Part shown: piece by piece, positions 25,372-43,600 of the stretch
How positions within the stretch are numbered: position 1 is the stretch's first letter
Layout of the letters: each line of letters begins with the position of its first letter
Program-made: the position numbers and the translations under genes
Notes under the pieces: model-generated
The model's database searches: none
Told to the model about the DNA's origin: nothing
What the model saw: the letters and a program-made list of their open reading frames with translations, nothing else
Assembly (NCBI GenBank): GCA_016165875.1
Contig: JABBOT010000080.1
Location: 8,104,172 to 8,168,171, forward strand
Length of the DNA: 64,000 nucleotides
From: Acanthopleura granulata
Lineage: Eukaryota > Mollusca > Polyplacophora > Chitonida > Chitonidae
Direction: 5' to 3'

Positions 25372-25530
25372 TCAGCATCAGCCGTACGCGGCAAGGTCTG
25401 CCAGCAACCTGCAGATGATCGTGGGTTTCCCCCAGGTTCTGCCCGGTTTCTTCCCATCATAATGCTGGCCGCCGTCAAATAAGTGAAATATTCTTGAGCA
25501 CAGCATAAAACACCAATCAAATAAATATAT
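25372..25530 (+). repeat. tRNA-derived SINE (5'-truncated)
   Basis: Contains the central domain (gtgggtttcccccaggttct; ataatgctggccgccgtc) and the tail (aagtgaaatattcttgag, aaaacaccaatcaaataaat). The tRNA head is missing. Confidence 0.85.
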
Positions 25531-25855
25531 CAATCTTCAGTGTCAACACTACATATACGGAACCATCACACTGTTATATTTATTTATTTGTTTGACAATT
25601 TAGAATTTCTTCAAGAATTTTGCCCAAATGATGGTAGTCTGTATTATGGTGGCAGTAATCAGAGGGCCCACAGAAAACCACCAACCAACGGTAAGTTCCT
25701 GATTTTCTGTGACCTGTCAATAAGACATGCCATCTTCAATAAATGTGTCACTCGGTTGGTAATGCTTGTATAACTGTTATCGACCACTTACTGTCACCAA
25801 CGCCCCACGAGCTGTGATAGGGAAAACTTGGACCAATGACCCAGAAGTCTAGTGA

Positions 25856-28720
25856 AAATGGATCTCGACTAAAAATACTGACACCAGATATCCCACCCCG
25901 CCACATTATGTTAGATATCGCATCAAATCACAGTGTGTTAGCACTAGAGAACCCACCCAGTCATTGTACTGACACCAGATATCCCACCCCGCCACATTAT
26001 GCCAGATATCGCATCAAATCACAGTGTGTTAGCACTAGAGAACCCACCCAGTCATTGTACTGACACCAGATATCCCACCCCGCCACATTATGTTAGATAT
26101 CGCATCAAATCACAGTGTGCTAGCACTAGAGAACCCACCCAGTCATTGTACTGACACCAGATATCCCACCCCGCCACATTATGTTAGATATCGCATCAAA
26201 TCACAGTGTGCTAGCACTAGAGAACCCACCCAGTCATTGTACTGACACCAGATATCCCACCCCGCCACATTATGTTAGATATCGCATCAAATCACAGTGT
26301 GCTAGCACTAGAGAACCCACCCAGTCATTGTACTGACACCAGATATCCCACCCCGCCACATTATGTTAGATATCGCATCAAATCACAGTGTGCTAGCACT
26401 AGAGAACCCACCCAGTCATTGTACTGACACCAGATATCCCACCCCGCCACATTATGTTAGATATCGCATCAAATCACAGTGTGCTAGCACTAGAGAACCC
26501 ACCCAGTCATTGTACTGACACCAGATATCCCACCCCGCCACATTATGTTAGATATCGCATCAAATCACAGTGTGCTAGCACTAGAGAACCCACCCAGTCA
26601 TTGTACTGACACCAGATATCCCACCCCGCCACATTATGTTAGATATCGCATCAAATCACAGTGTGCTAGCACTAGAGAACCCACCCAGTCATTGTACTGA
26701 CACCAGATATCCCACCCCGCCACATTATGTTAGATATCGCATCAAATCACAGTGTGCTAGCACTAGAGAACCCACCCAGTCATTGTACTGACACCAGATA
26801 TCCCACCCGCCACATTATGTTAGATATCGCATCAAATCACAGTGTGCTAGCACTAGAGAACCCACCCAGTCATTGTACTGACACCAGATATCCCACCCTG
26901 CCACATTATGTTAGATATCGCATCAAATCACAGTGTGCTAGCACTAGAGAACCCACCCAGTCATTGTACTGACACCAGATATCCCACCCTGCCACATTAT
27001 GTTAGATATCGCATCAAATCACAGTGTGCTAGCACTAGAGAACCCACCCAGTCATTGTACTGACACCAGATATCCCACCCCGCCACATTATGTTAGATAT
27101 CGCATCAAATCACAGTGTGCTAGCACTAGAGAACCCACCCAGTCATTGTACTGACACCAGATATCCCACCCCGCCACATTATGTTAGATATCGCATCAAA
27201 TCACAGTGTGCTAGCACTAGAGAACCCACCCAGTCATTGTACTGACACCAGATATCCCACCCCGCCACATTATGTTAGATATCGCATCAAATCACAGTGT
27301 GCTAACACGAGAGAACCCACCCAGTCATTGTACTGACACGAGATATCCCATCCAGCTACATTATGCCAAATATCTCATCAAATCACAGTGTGCTAGCACT
27401 AGAGAACCCATCCAGTCATTGCACTGACACCAGATATCCCACCCAGTTATATTATGCCAGATATCACATCAAATCACAGTGTACTAACACTAGAGAACCC
27501 ACCCTGTCATTGTATCGACACGCTATATCCCATCTAGCTACATTATGCCAGATATCACATCAAATCACAGTGTGCTAGCATGAGAGAACCCACCCAGTCA
27601 TTGTACTGACACCAGATATCCCACCCAGCCACATTATGTTAGATATTGCATCAAATCACAGTGTGCTAGCACTAGAGAACCCACCCAGTCATTGTACTGA
27701 CACCAGATATCCCATCCAGCTATATTATGCCAGATATCACATCAAATCACAGTGTGCTAGCACTAGAGAACCCACCCAGTCATTGTATTGACACCCTATA
27801 TCCCATCCAGCTACATTATGCCAGATATCACATCAAATCACAGTGTGCTAGCACTAGAGAACCCACCCTGTCATTGTACTGACACCAGATATCCCACCCA
27901 GCCACATTATGTTAGATATCGCATCAAATCACAGTGTGCTAGCACTAGAGAACCCACCCAGTCATTGTACTGACACCAGATATCCCATCCAGCTACATTA
28001 TGCCAAATATCACATCAAATCACAGTGTACTAACACTAGAGAACCCACCCAGTCATTGTATTGACATCATATATCCCATCCAGCTACATTATGCTAGATA
28101 TCACATCAAATCACAGTGTACTAACTCTTAGAGAACCCACCCAGTCAGTCTACTGATGCCAGATATCCCATCAAGTCACAGTGTCCTAAAAATAGGTATA
28201 TCCCACCCTGTTACAAGGTACTAATACCAAACATTCCAAGGAGTCACAGCGAACAGAAACCCGATATCCCACTCAGCCAAGGCACTGACACCAGATACCC
28301 CACCAAGCCACTGTGTACTGACACTAGAAATTCCACCCAGACAGCATACTTACACCAGATATCCCCCCAGTCACAGTGTAATGGCACAAGACATTAGTTG
28401 CTGTGTGCTGACACCAGATACCCCACCCAGCCATTGTACTGACACCAGATATCCCACTCAGACACTGTGTACTGGTACAAGGTACCCCATCCAGTCACAG
28501 GGTACTGACACCTGATACCCCACCCAGTAAAAGTGCACTGATGCCAAATATCCCACCCAGTCACAGTATACCAACACCAGATACACCACCCACACACAGT
28601 GGACTGGCACCAGATGCACCCATCAGATACAAATATCCCATCCAGTCACTGTCTACCAAATACACCAGCCAACCACTTGAAATCCTGTTGAGTCACAGTG
28701 TACCGACACCAGAAATGAAG
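25856..28720. repeat. 91-bp satellite-like tandem array (~25 units) with decayed short-period flank
   Basis: The unit length is 91 bp, measured between successive 'acccaccca' marks at 25,951, 26,042 and 26,133. Copies from about 25,880 to 27,320 are nearly identical, including runs of identical neighbours. Copies from 27,320 to 28,140 are more diverged, and 28,140-28,720 breaks down into irregular units of about 33-40 bp such as actgacaccagatatcccac. Because 91 is not a multiple of three, frames shift in every unit, so the array is not coding. One unit near 26,808 lacks a single C. It lies between the 3' ends of two convergent genes. Confidence 0.97.
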
Positions 28721-28739
28721 CACAATGACCCAGGAGCTC

Positions 28740-28945
28740 CCCTCAGTTTGGTTGCTGTGAGTCTAGCTCATGTTGGCTTCCTCTCTAACTGCACGTGGGA
28801 AGGTCTACCAGAAACTTGTGGATGGTCGTGGGTTCCCCCCATACTCTGCCAGGTTTCCCTCCACCAAGATGCTGGCCGCTTTCATATAAGTGAAATATTC
28901 TTGAGTATGGTGTAAAATACCAATGAAATAATTAAGTAAATAAAT
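28740..28945 (+). repeat. tRNA-derived SINE copy
   Basis: Includes part of the head (ggttgctgtgagtctagctc), the central domain and the tail (aagtgaaatattcttgag ... aagtaaataaat). It abuts the right edge of the 91-bp array. Confidence 0.8.
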
Positions 28946-29044
28946 CTTTTGCTGGGCAGACTTTTGGCTTTTCTCTTTGTTTTAAACAGAAGGTCTGTGA
29001 TTTTTCATACCATGAAAGGTCATTCATACTTCACAATTTTATAT

Positions 29045-29200
29045 ATCTTATTTATTTGATTGGTGTTTCATGCCATACTCAAGCATATTTCACTTATACA
29101 GCAGCGGCCAGCATTGAAGTGGAAGGAAACCTGGCAGTGTATGGGGGGAACCTGCAACCATCCACAGATTGCTGACAGACTTTCTTGCTTACTATCAATA
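29045..29200 (-). repeat. tRNA-derived SINE, inverted, 5'-truncated
   Basis: The plus strand shows the reversed tail (atttatttgattggtgtttc) followed by the reversed central domain (aagcatatttcacttataca, cagcggccagcattgaag). Confidence 0.8.
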
Positions 29201-29689
29201 TATTTTATAAGTTTGATTTCTGGACTTTCAAAACACTTGCAAAAGCTGCCAAGCGCTAACAGTTCGTAGGTCTCTCCAGATATCAGTCCTTAACACCTTT
29301 AATGACATGCAGTGACTTCCCATGCCAAGTGTTCAGTTCTAACCAAATGGAAAGAAAGAGTCAGTCATTTTGTGCAGGGGACAGAAGCCAGGGTATTAAG
29401 GAGTAATCCACCCACCCTTTGCCAAGCTACAGTACTAACAAATTATCCCGTGTGTTATGTGATTTCCCTGTCTATTTGTGAAAGATCTCCAGCACATGAA
29501 TGCATAAACAGACCCCACGAGGGCAGAGGTTAAAAGAAATTTATGGCCGTTCTTAAGGGGTACTGATGAGCAAACAAGACCTACAAGTAACTACAGTAAA
29601 AATTATGACTTTTAGCCATATCTGTTTGTGGAAATGCCCGCCTTGTCTCTCGCCCAAACCTGTAGGAACTTAGAGACTCATCAAATGTC

Positions 29690-29845
29690 GATTTGGCTCA
29701 AAGAGACTCAAACCACACAATTTCAGGATGGTTGTGAGTTTTGGCAACTCTGCCATTTTGATGGCCGTCTTCATATAGTCCCGAGTGAAATATTATTGAA
29801 TACATTGTAAAACACCAATACCATTAAATAAATAAATCAAATCAA
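29690..29845 (+). repeat. Diverged SINE copy
   Basis: Weak match to the central domain (gatggttgtgagttttgg; ccattttgatggccgtc) and a clearer tail (gtgaaatattattgaat, aaaacaccaata, taaataaataaat). Confidence 0.6.
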
Positions 29846-32569
29846 ATATCATGATCATGTTTTGTTTTGATATACACAATATTATCATTTTATATTTTGG
29901 GCTTTATGTAGATCATACAAATATACACTCATATAAACCATTTCTTTTCATAATCTCACAGAGATTGTGATAATTATGCTTTGTTACATATTCATATAGG
30001 AAACAGTTACAGACCAGGATACAAACAAGTAAAATGAACACCGTTATCAAGTCCTCACCAAGGCCAGTGGTTGCTTTGCTGAGAAATGCATAAGAAGCAG
30101 TAGAATTTGAGTAAATCTGTAAGTCCTGCTGAAATGCCAGCTTCGAAATATTTCGATACAGTAACTTGAACACAAGCAAAAGGGGAAAGGGTTGATTTAG
30201 TAAACTTGAACACAAGCAGAAAGAGAAGGAGTTAAATCTTATTACTTTGGTTCCACTAGAAAATGCACGTGATTTTAGGTCCAGAACAGCTTACTGGTCA
30301 GTAGAAAAGATGAAATGGCCTTGGATTAGTTATCACAGAGTAGAGGGCAGTAGTATTATATTACAGATAAATTTCATCATGTTCACAAAGTCAACCTAAC
30401 ATCGCTCAATAACATAAAGAAAAACAGGAGAAGGCAAAATAAAACCATTAATTTAAAAATCAAGAAAATAAAGCTTCGGCATAAAAACAAAAGTTCAGAA
30501 TCCATAACAAAAAAACATAAACAGAGGAATCCTCGTCTGTCTTTGTCTAAGGTTCACAAAGGAACCCCATGTTGAAACCATCAAAATCAAATTGTTATCC
30601 GTGTTTATCCGAAATCTGTGTCCGTAAATTTCCATGCAAATTCTGGATCCAAATCCGTCTGTAACGGTAAGTCTGTATCCTGTTTACTTGAGGTAAATAA
30701 TTCCTATAAACATATACATTTGTTCCACACATGTAGATCTTGTATTATCATTGCAAACCACCGCTATTGTGTTTGAGATTCAAGCACTTATATATATAAC
30801 CGTGCCTCAACACATCCCCACAAAAATTAATTTAGAGCCAGAATTGAGTAGCTATAGCCAAACAGGTCAAAAAAGTGGGGAAATCTGGGCTAAATGTACC
30901 GTTATGTGAAAATCAGTTTGGCAGTACACAAAACAGGATCAATGTTTAAGCTAGGTATTACGTGTGATTTACAAATTTAGAATCTTACATGCTGGTATTA
31001 TTATCACTTTTTTCAGACTGTAACACATGTTGCCAGAAAGCAACCTGCCCCATATGCGGCTACCAGCAACGTAGTCTGGGTGGTAACATGTGGGTGGTGG
31101 GCCAACAAATACAAATACATGTTTGTATAGCCAAACAATATGCTTGTAACTTACAAGTTGTTCAAATATTCAGTCTCTCTCCTCTGAATTCATATGTACA
31201 ATAAACAGCAGTTACTATCCCTTATTTACTCTGTATGCACTCAACTCTGTTTGCATTACTTTATTATGACATGCCTTAACACACAAGCTAAAAAGAACCC
31301 AAAACAAATACACGTATCACAAAATGCGAATACCATCAAAAACTACTTCTTTCAAATCGTATTAAATTTATATTAATATGTTTACACACTTATCGGGTAC
31401 TATCAATGCAAAGAGCAAAGGATTTATTTAAAATAAAATTTCAAACCATAAATTATTGTTAGCCTAATATAATTATGCAAACAGCTAAATGCTATGATTA
31501 CCCGTTAAGAAAATATGCTATGCTCTTTAATCAAACTTGAATAAGCAAAACACTTAACACCACACATATACAGTATGACTAATATTAGTTATATGATCAT
31601 AATATGTCATACAAAAATAGAACATTATCATCAACTTCTACACGTACCCACGAGTGAAAGAAAATTGCTCTAAGTTTCAAAAGAACAATTTGTTTCTTAT
31701 TTTCACAACATTTGCATTCTTAAGCTTGTCAAATTTTCACTGGCATCGTACAAAACGGAAAAGAAATTCTTCTCTTCATTGTTTTCTTTGAAATATAAAA
31801 GCATCCGGAAATTAACATTTTGAATTTCCATTTATCGTCTTCTTGTAAGCTAGCAGTCCTCATCATAATGCTAGCAACATCTGTATTCCCCCATTCTGGT
31901 TACAACTTCAAACAAAAACTCCTAGGAACTAGCCTTTTTTCATTTATTCTTTTTGGCTAAACCAAAGTTTTTAAATCACACGAGAACCATGACAAGATGT
32001 GATCTATTTAAAATTGAAACACCAACCATGATATGATGTGATCTATTGTTCTAAATGTCAACTGTTTAAAATTGAAACACCAACCATGACATGATGTGAT
32101 CTATTGTTCTAAATGTCAACTGTTTAAAATTGAAACACCAACCATGATATGATGTACTGTAATCAAAAAGTCCAAAAGTCAGCTGTACTTTAAGTGAAAA
32201 ATACAAGGACAGAGTACATTTCACAAGAATAATAACTCTTAATTCAGAAAGAAAAAACTGACAGCAGCAGTTAAATTGTAAAATAGTCTTACCCTTTTCT
32301 GTCATATATGCACGAAAAATGTCTCATCAAATATACAAATGGTCATCTCTAAGAAAATCAATATACCAGTGATACGGTGGACATTGTCACACTGTTTACG
32401 TGCGTTTGTTTGGTTCAGCTGCTGGACAGAAGACATTGAGAGTCAAACCCAAAATAGTTATCACAAGAAGTCTGTCTGTAGTTCAGCAGGCATTCTTCAA
32501 TCCTGCAAGATTGCTGTAGGGTTGTAAGACACATGGAAATTCAACAGGGAACGCTAGGTTTGCGCATCA
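29846..32569. other. Downstream flank of PRELID3, no gene seen
   Basis: AT-rich DNA that probably includes the PRELID3 3' UTR on the minus strand. A minus-strand AATAAA lies at 31,943-31,948, about 620 bp after the stop codon, and is a candidate poly(A) signal. A 58-bp tandem repeat lies at 31,988-32,155. I see no exon of another gene. Confidence 0.55.
31988..32155. repeat. 58-bp tandem repeat, about 2.7 units
   Basis: Successive 'aaaattgaaacaccaacc' marks stand at 32,010, 32,068 and 32,126. Units are nearly identical. Confidence 0.9.
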
Positions 32570-38319
<5,750 letters not shown>

Positions 38320-40493
38320 GTCGATGAAAACTAAAGGTTAAAATTATCTACAAAGTACTACTGACATTCCTCACGTGTCTATGGAAATGTACAGAAACAG
38401 TGGGAGCCTGATCATTCACCCAGTGTTCATGTCCTATAAAACATAGACCCAATAAATGCTCACAGAATAGCCATGGGAATGCTCAGATAATTTACAACAA
38501 TGGTCTTTTCGGGGTTTTTATGATGCTTAGTGTAAATGTATTTCAATATAAAGGTTTTATAAGAGCTTATGCTTTGATGAAATCTTTTTAAGACATTGCG
38601 AAGATTAAGCGGCTTGATATCTAGTCGAGAACGCCCTCTTGTAATAACTGCTACTATTGGCTGACAATAAATATTTAAAATTTATAATTCAACATAGATG
38701 CGGAAATCATGTATCGGCCAAGCATTGGTAAACTGTGCATAGGTTGTAAGAAAACGGAGCACTGATCGATCAGTATCAATTTCTACGTTTCCGTTTCAAG
38801 TGGAGAGATTAAATATGGTATTTTTAATGAATGCTTTCATTGTTTATGTAGTATTTCATTATTAAGAGGATATTTCCTATATTAAGAGCGCACTAAGGTA
38901 AATGAATGTCTCATTTCCTTTAATTACAGTTGGAAGTATTCCTCAGACGCACATCTTTTGAAAAGTCAGAATCAGTTGGCACATATAGCATTATTTCAGT
39001 TTATAGTTTCGTAATAAAACTAAATGATTAACAGATTTAACTATGTATAACAACCCCAGTACATGGTGATTAAATAAGTGCCGTATAGGATTACCAAAGC
39101 TGTTGTCACTCTCAATGAAACTTTGAAATAAGGCGAAAAAAATCCCACTTAAATGCGAGGTTGATGAGCAATAATATGATCAGTGTTCCTGTGGTGAGAA
39201 AGGAAAAATCATTAATGATATTTCCTTTCGTAATGACGGCTGTGAAATTATGTAAACATTGGAGGGTAAAAGGCAGTCCGTGTCCAGAGTATACATAAGT
39301 TAAGGTTTTCCCGAATTATGCAAATTTTAATGTGGCAAAACGTGCAAATAGTGCCAACCAATAAATACGTGACTTACATCATAACCATGGCAGCTCAGAT
39401 CCATGGCAACTGCTGCAAATATGGCGGCATATGTCCAAACAAGCGTTTGGCGAGAGAACTCTATCACAACATGAAACAAGCAGAATACGTAAGTCTGATA
39501 TTGCTATAGTATTGAGAGCCCTTAAGCTACACAGGACTATATTGGATTACCCAGACAGGGCAGTGTCTTTCTTGACAAAATATAGGCTGTTCACATATAG
39601 GTTAGTTTCGCCAGCCCAGGTGCAACAACAACATTCCGCTCTCGGGCACTGACTGCGAACTGCATGGTAAGGCCTAAGGGCTGATGATGTCTGAATAGCC
39701 TACATCTTCTGTCTTGTATGGTACTGAAATAATTTAATGTACACGTGCAAGTGGAATCTGAAGAAAAGTGTACTTTATTTTCACATCGGTCTAATCCCTT
39801 GCGATGCCAAAAGCAGAATTTCAAAAGTCATATTTTATTGCCTATTTAAATAAATTAATTTCTTAATGAAAAAAGAAAAATTTAAAAGACATTTATTAGA
39901 GGCCATAAGTTAAAAGAAAATGGAACTCTCCAGCCCGCCATTGTCAAAAACAAATAAGGGTTGTTTTGATTGTACGGTGGTATTAAAATATATATGTGCC
40001 TGCAACGATGGAGGTAAAATGAAAATATCTGTTTTTACCTCCATACTGCAACATTCACCTAGCTGATGTGTGTTTGAGAAATTTTGATGAGCTATTTCTT
40101 GCATGTAGTGCCTCAGACATCTTGGCTTTTTGGTGTAAATACGAGGTGTTTAATGTACAGAACAGTTCTTGTGAAGCAAGTGCATTACAGTATAAAATTT
40201 CAAGCTACCATTTTCACAAAATCCTCTACAAACTCTGTTACAATTAATATCTTGAGGTAATATCCCAAATTTCTTACATTTTCTTGAGTTTAGAAGATTA
40301 TTATTTCTGAATTCCATGAGACTTACATGTAGCAGCTCTGAATTGTGTTACACTTATTTTTATACAGAAATCATTCATTGGGTATCATTTACTGACTTTC
40401 AGACACAGTAAGTTATTGCTTAAAGTATAAAGCCAGGTAAGTTACGAAGCAGAATAGTGTGCGTCAAAAAGCAGCTTTAAACAGTTCTTCAAC
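38320..40493. promoter_or_regulatory. Divergent interval between PRELID3 and HYDIN
   Basis: The 2.2 kb between the two start codons should hold both promoters. Candidate marks: GTAAACA, a forkhead-type site, at 39,252-39,258. Two imperfect RFX X-box-like sites lie at 39,381-39,394 and 39,397-39,410, the second with an intact GGCAAC half. An ACCAAT box lies near 39,357 and a YY1-like ATGGCGGC near 39,421. A strong donor (tac|gtaagt) stands at 39,489. This is compatible with a 5' exon of HYDIN near 39,380-39,488. All regulatory roles are inferred. Confidence 0.45.
39387..39488 (+). other. Candidate upstream exon with open frame (34 codons)
   Basis: An ATG in good context (accATGg) opens 34 codons up to a strong donor tac|gtaagt, phase 0. 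The predicted peptide is not recognised. It could be an untranslated 5' exon of HYDIN, an alternative HYDIN N-terminus (joining at the weak AG at 40,484 would keep frame with the HYDIN ATG), or chance. Confidence 0.3.
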
Positions 40494-40634
40494 ATGCCTA
40501 CTGGACCATTTGGGGAAATCCTGGGGACAACTGGGACCTTGGATGACCTGTCTCCAGCCGCTAAAAATTACAAGAGCAGGGTTATTGCACCACGGAACCC
40601 AAAACTGCTTCAAGAAGTAGAAGAAAGTCCAAGG
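40494..40634 (+). CDS. HYDIN: HYDIN exon 1 (residues 1-47)
   Basis: Starts M-P-T-G-P-F-G and ends agg|gtaggt in phase 0. This N-terminus is not part of a domain and is the least certain exon of the gene. Confidence 0.8.
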
Positions 40635-43600
40635 GTAGGTGTTTTTAAAGCCTACTGTTATGGTGTTTTTTTTTTTTATTCCTCGTGAAATGTTAGGCCG
40701 AAATGTTAATTGATTATTTTACAGATTTCTTTATTTCATTATTTTGGTTGTTTTTTCAGGTTATACTTACAGGAGTAGAAATGTAAAAATATGGCAGAGA
40801 AAAAGTTATTTATAAATATGGTACTTAGTATTTTGTTTTTCTTCAAGGAGAAAAGGACCTACCTGAATGAACCAGCAAAAACACCTATGTTTTGGTGGAT
40901 AGAATGATGTATATATATGCCAATTGGAGTTGTTGTCAAGATTTAGAAATTTTGCACAAAAGGCAGACTGAAATACTTATTTTTGGAAACATATCTTACT
41001 GTAATTGTCCACAGTTTACCACATATATGTATCATTTATAAAATTATGCTTATGTTTGTTTGATATTTATTTGCAGATCACACCTAGCAAATATTTATTT
41101 GATACCAAGATGACAACTGAACAGAAACTGGCCAACACAAGAGATATGCGAATCCCAATAAAGATAGAACTGCTGGATATGGGAGACACCACACATCAAA
41201 GGGTCAGTCCCAAAGAATGTACACAAATGTCTGACAAGAAGACCAACTGAGATGAAATCATAATTACAGCGTTGATTTTATAATGAATCTTAACTTGAAG
41301 TAAAATTCATCAAGTATGTGTTATTAATTTTGAGTTTATTTATGTTGTCTTCAATTTTTGAATTACCTATTAAAGGTTGAGAGTTAACCTTTATTAGACA
41401 GAATTTCCGTATATATATCTGACCAGTAAAATTATCCAATAGTTCAAATTTGCTACTAGAGAGTGATTATTATGGGATCTTTGGGTGTCTTTACTGGCCT
41501 GTGTTTAAGATCACTGAAATTTTGTTCTGCTATGGTTTTCCAATGGAATAGCCATTTGTAGATTTCCTAACTGTGGATATTAGAAAACCTGATGAACCGC
41601 AAATTTTCGCTTTCTTTCAGTTTTCACAAGTGAATATAGACGAACCAATGTTCCAGCCATTTCCCTCAGAAATTTATTACCAGCAATTTGAGGCTTTCAA
41701 AACATACGAAGTTCCATTGACTTTGCGAAACAATGACAAGGTAAGACTAAGATAGATTTGACAAATCTCTATTGTGACTCAAACATTATATTCTATTTTT
41801 ATCATTTCTTGTGTTTTTTGGGGAGGTGGTGGAGGGGCTCTACGTCTTTTTGCCTGTTAATACTCTCTTATGAGTTCAATGAAACACCATTATTATTACA
41901 TCTAACCCCTCAAGAAGAAGATATTTTGGTTTTTTGGAGTTTTTTTTGCTGTTCCGCCACATTACAAATCATTTAAATATAAGACTTGCAAGACACATGA
42001 CAGTATTAGGGCATTCAGCATCATTGTTACTAGAAATGACCAGAAAGTGTTATTGCATGACCTGTTCTCTGCTCCCTGTCTCTCACCAAAGCCTCTCTAT
42101 CCGTTTTCCAGGTGCCACGACTAGTAAAAGTGACACAAGCGGATTCACCGTATTTCCAAATTATCAGTCCGCATAACGTGGGTCATAAGGTGGGACCAGG
42201 CCTTCCAACTACATTCAAGCTGCAGTTCAGGCCAGAAGAGAAAAAGGTAAAAGTCCGCTCACTGTTAACTTCCTCTCAGTATTTGCAATTCACAGAATAT
42301 ACAGAATTATTTTATTCTTGTCCAGTTGCTCAATTTTTTTTTTCTTCCGGGTCACAAAAGTATTTTGCATCAGTTTCCTCTAAAGGGGTTTAAGACATAA
42401 AGCTCTCTGTAACAGTTCTTTTAATTCTCCTTTAAATTTAAAATCAGTTGTTGGAAAGAAATGTGATAATTTTTGTTCTAATTTTTCTTTTAAATTGTGT
42501 ATATGCCTAAATGTTATTGTTTTTTGGTTTTCTTTTCTTTGGCAGTAGGATTTCATCATGAAATAAATTACATTCACTTATATGATTATTAACAAAGGTA
42601 CTATTTTTTTGAAAAGAAATATATTTACTAAGTTACTTTTAAGATCGACCTCTATTGTGATAAGAAATTGCTTGTTTGTTTGAAAGTTTATTTTTACCAT
42701 ATGTTTTTTAGAACTGTTTTCTTGGAAAAATAAAGCAGCTGGTTTTTATGTCATATTTTACAGGACTATTATCACGAGTTGGTGTGTATCACGGAGCGTG
42801 AAAAGTTCATTGTTCCAGTACGGGCTATTGGAGCTCGCGCCATCCTGGATTTTCCTGATGACATTCATTTCCCCGTCACCCCTGTCAAATACCCCAGCTC
42901 TAAGACACTTCTGGTCCGCAATATCGGAGACGCTGAGGCCAAATTCTCCCTCGATGTCTCAGAGTAGGTTTGACTTTTTGACTTTCTCAGAATCGAACAC
43001 TCAATAAACTTACTTAGCTAAAATTATTATTAGCACACAATCATTATAATTTATATTGGGATCTTTCATTGGTTGAACAAGCATAATACTAAATATTGTT
43101 TACGATGTTCTTGTCATAAATGTCTTAGCAAGTTTTGTTTTAAACATTTACGTTGTGAGTTCAAGTCCAGCTCATGCCGACTTCCTTTCCGGCTATACAT
43201 AGAAAGGTCCACCAGCAACCTGCAAACGGTTGTGCATTTCTTCTAGGCTCTGCCCTTCTTCTAGGCTCTGCCCAGTTTCCTCTCGCTATAATGCTGGTTG
43301 CCGTGGTATAAGTGAAATATTGTTCAATACTGCATAAAACACCAATCAAGTAATTAAATAAATTGATAATTTCCCCCAAACCTGTGTTATACAAATTTTT
43401 GTTCAATAGTCTTGGGATTATTGCTGTGTCACAACTTCATACTTTCATCACATTATGCTGTCGTGAAGTGTCACATTGAGCCTGTTGAAGAAGCCCCTGC
43501 TCAATAGTGTTGTTGTGGATCTGTTGGTGCAGGGATCTCTAATAAAGTATCCAAGAAGACCCTTTGTGATCATTTGTCCTCAACCATTTTATATGACCTG

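Larger units (their letters stand above)
19595..25855. other. Downstream flank of the UNC93A-like gene, no gene seen
   Basis: AT-rich non-coding DNA. It includes inverted-repeat elements at 19,931-20,040 and about 21,361-21,475, a set of diverged ~100-140-bp repeats at 20,640-21,015, and a SINE at 25,372-25,530. No exon could be supported on either strand. Confidence 0.65.

Noticed and set aside
25856..28140. Possible CRISPR-like array
   Set aside because: The whole 91-bp unit is repeated, with no unique spacers, in a eukaryotic genome.
25836..28915. Several 60-124-codon open frames with repeated peptide
   Set aside because: They are translations of the 91-bp array and its flanking SINE. 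The unit is not a multiple of three, so each frame breaks after a few units.
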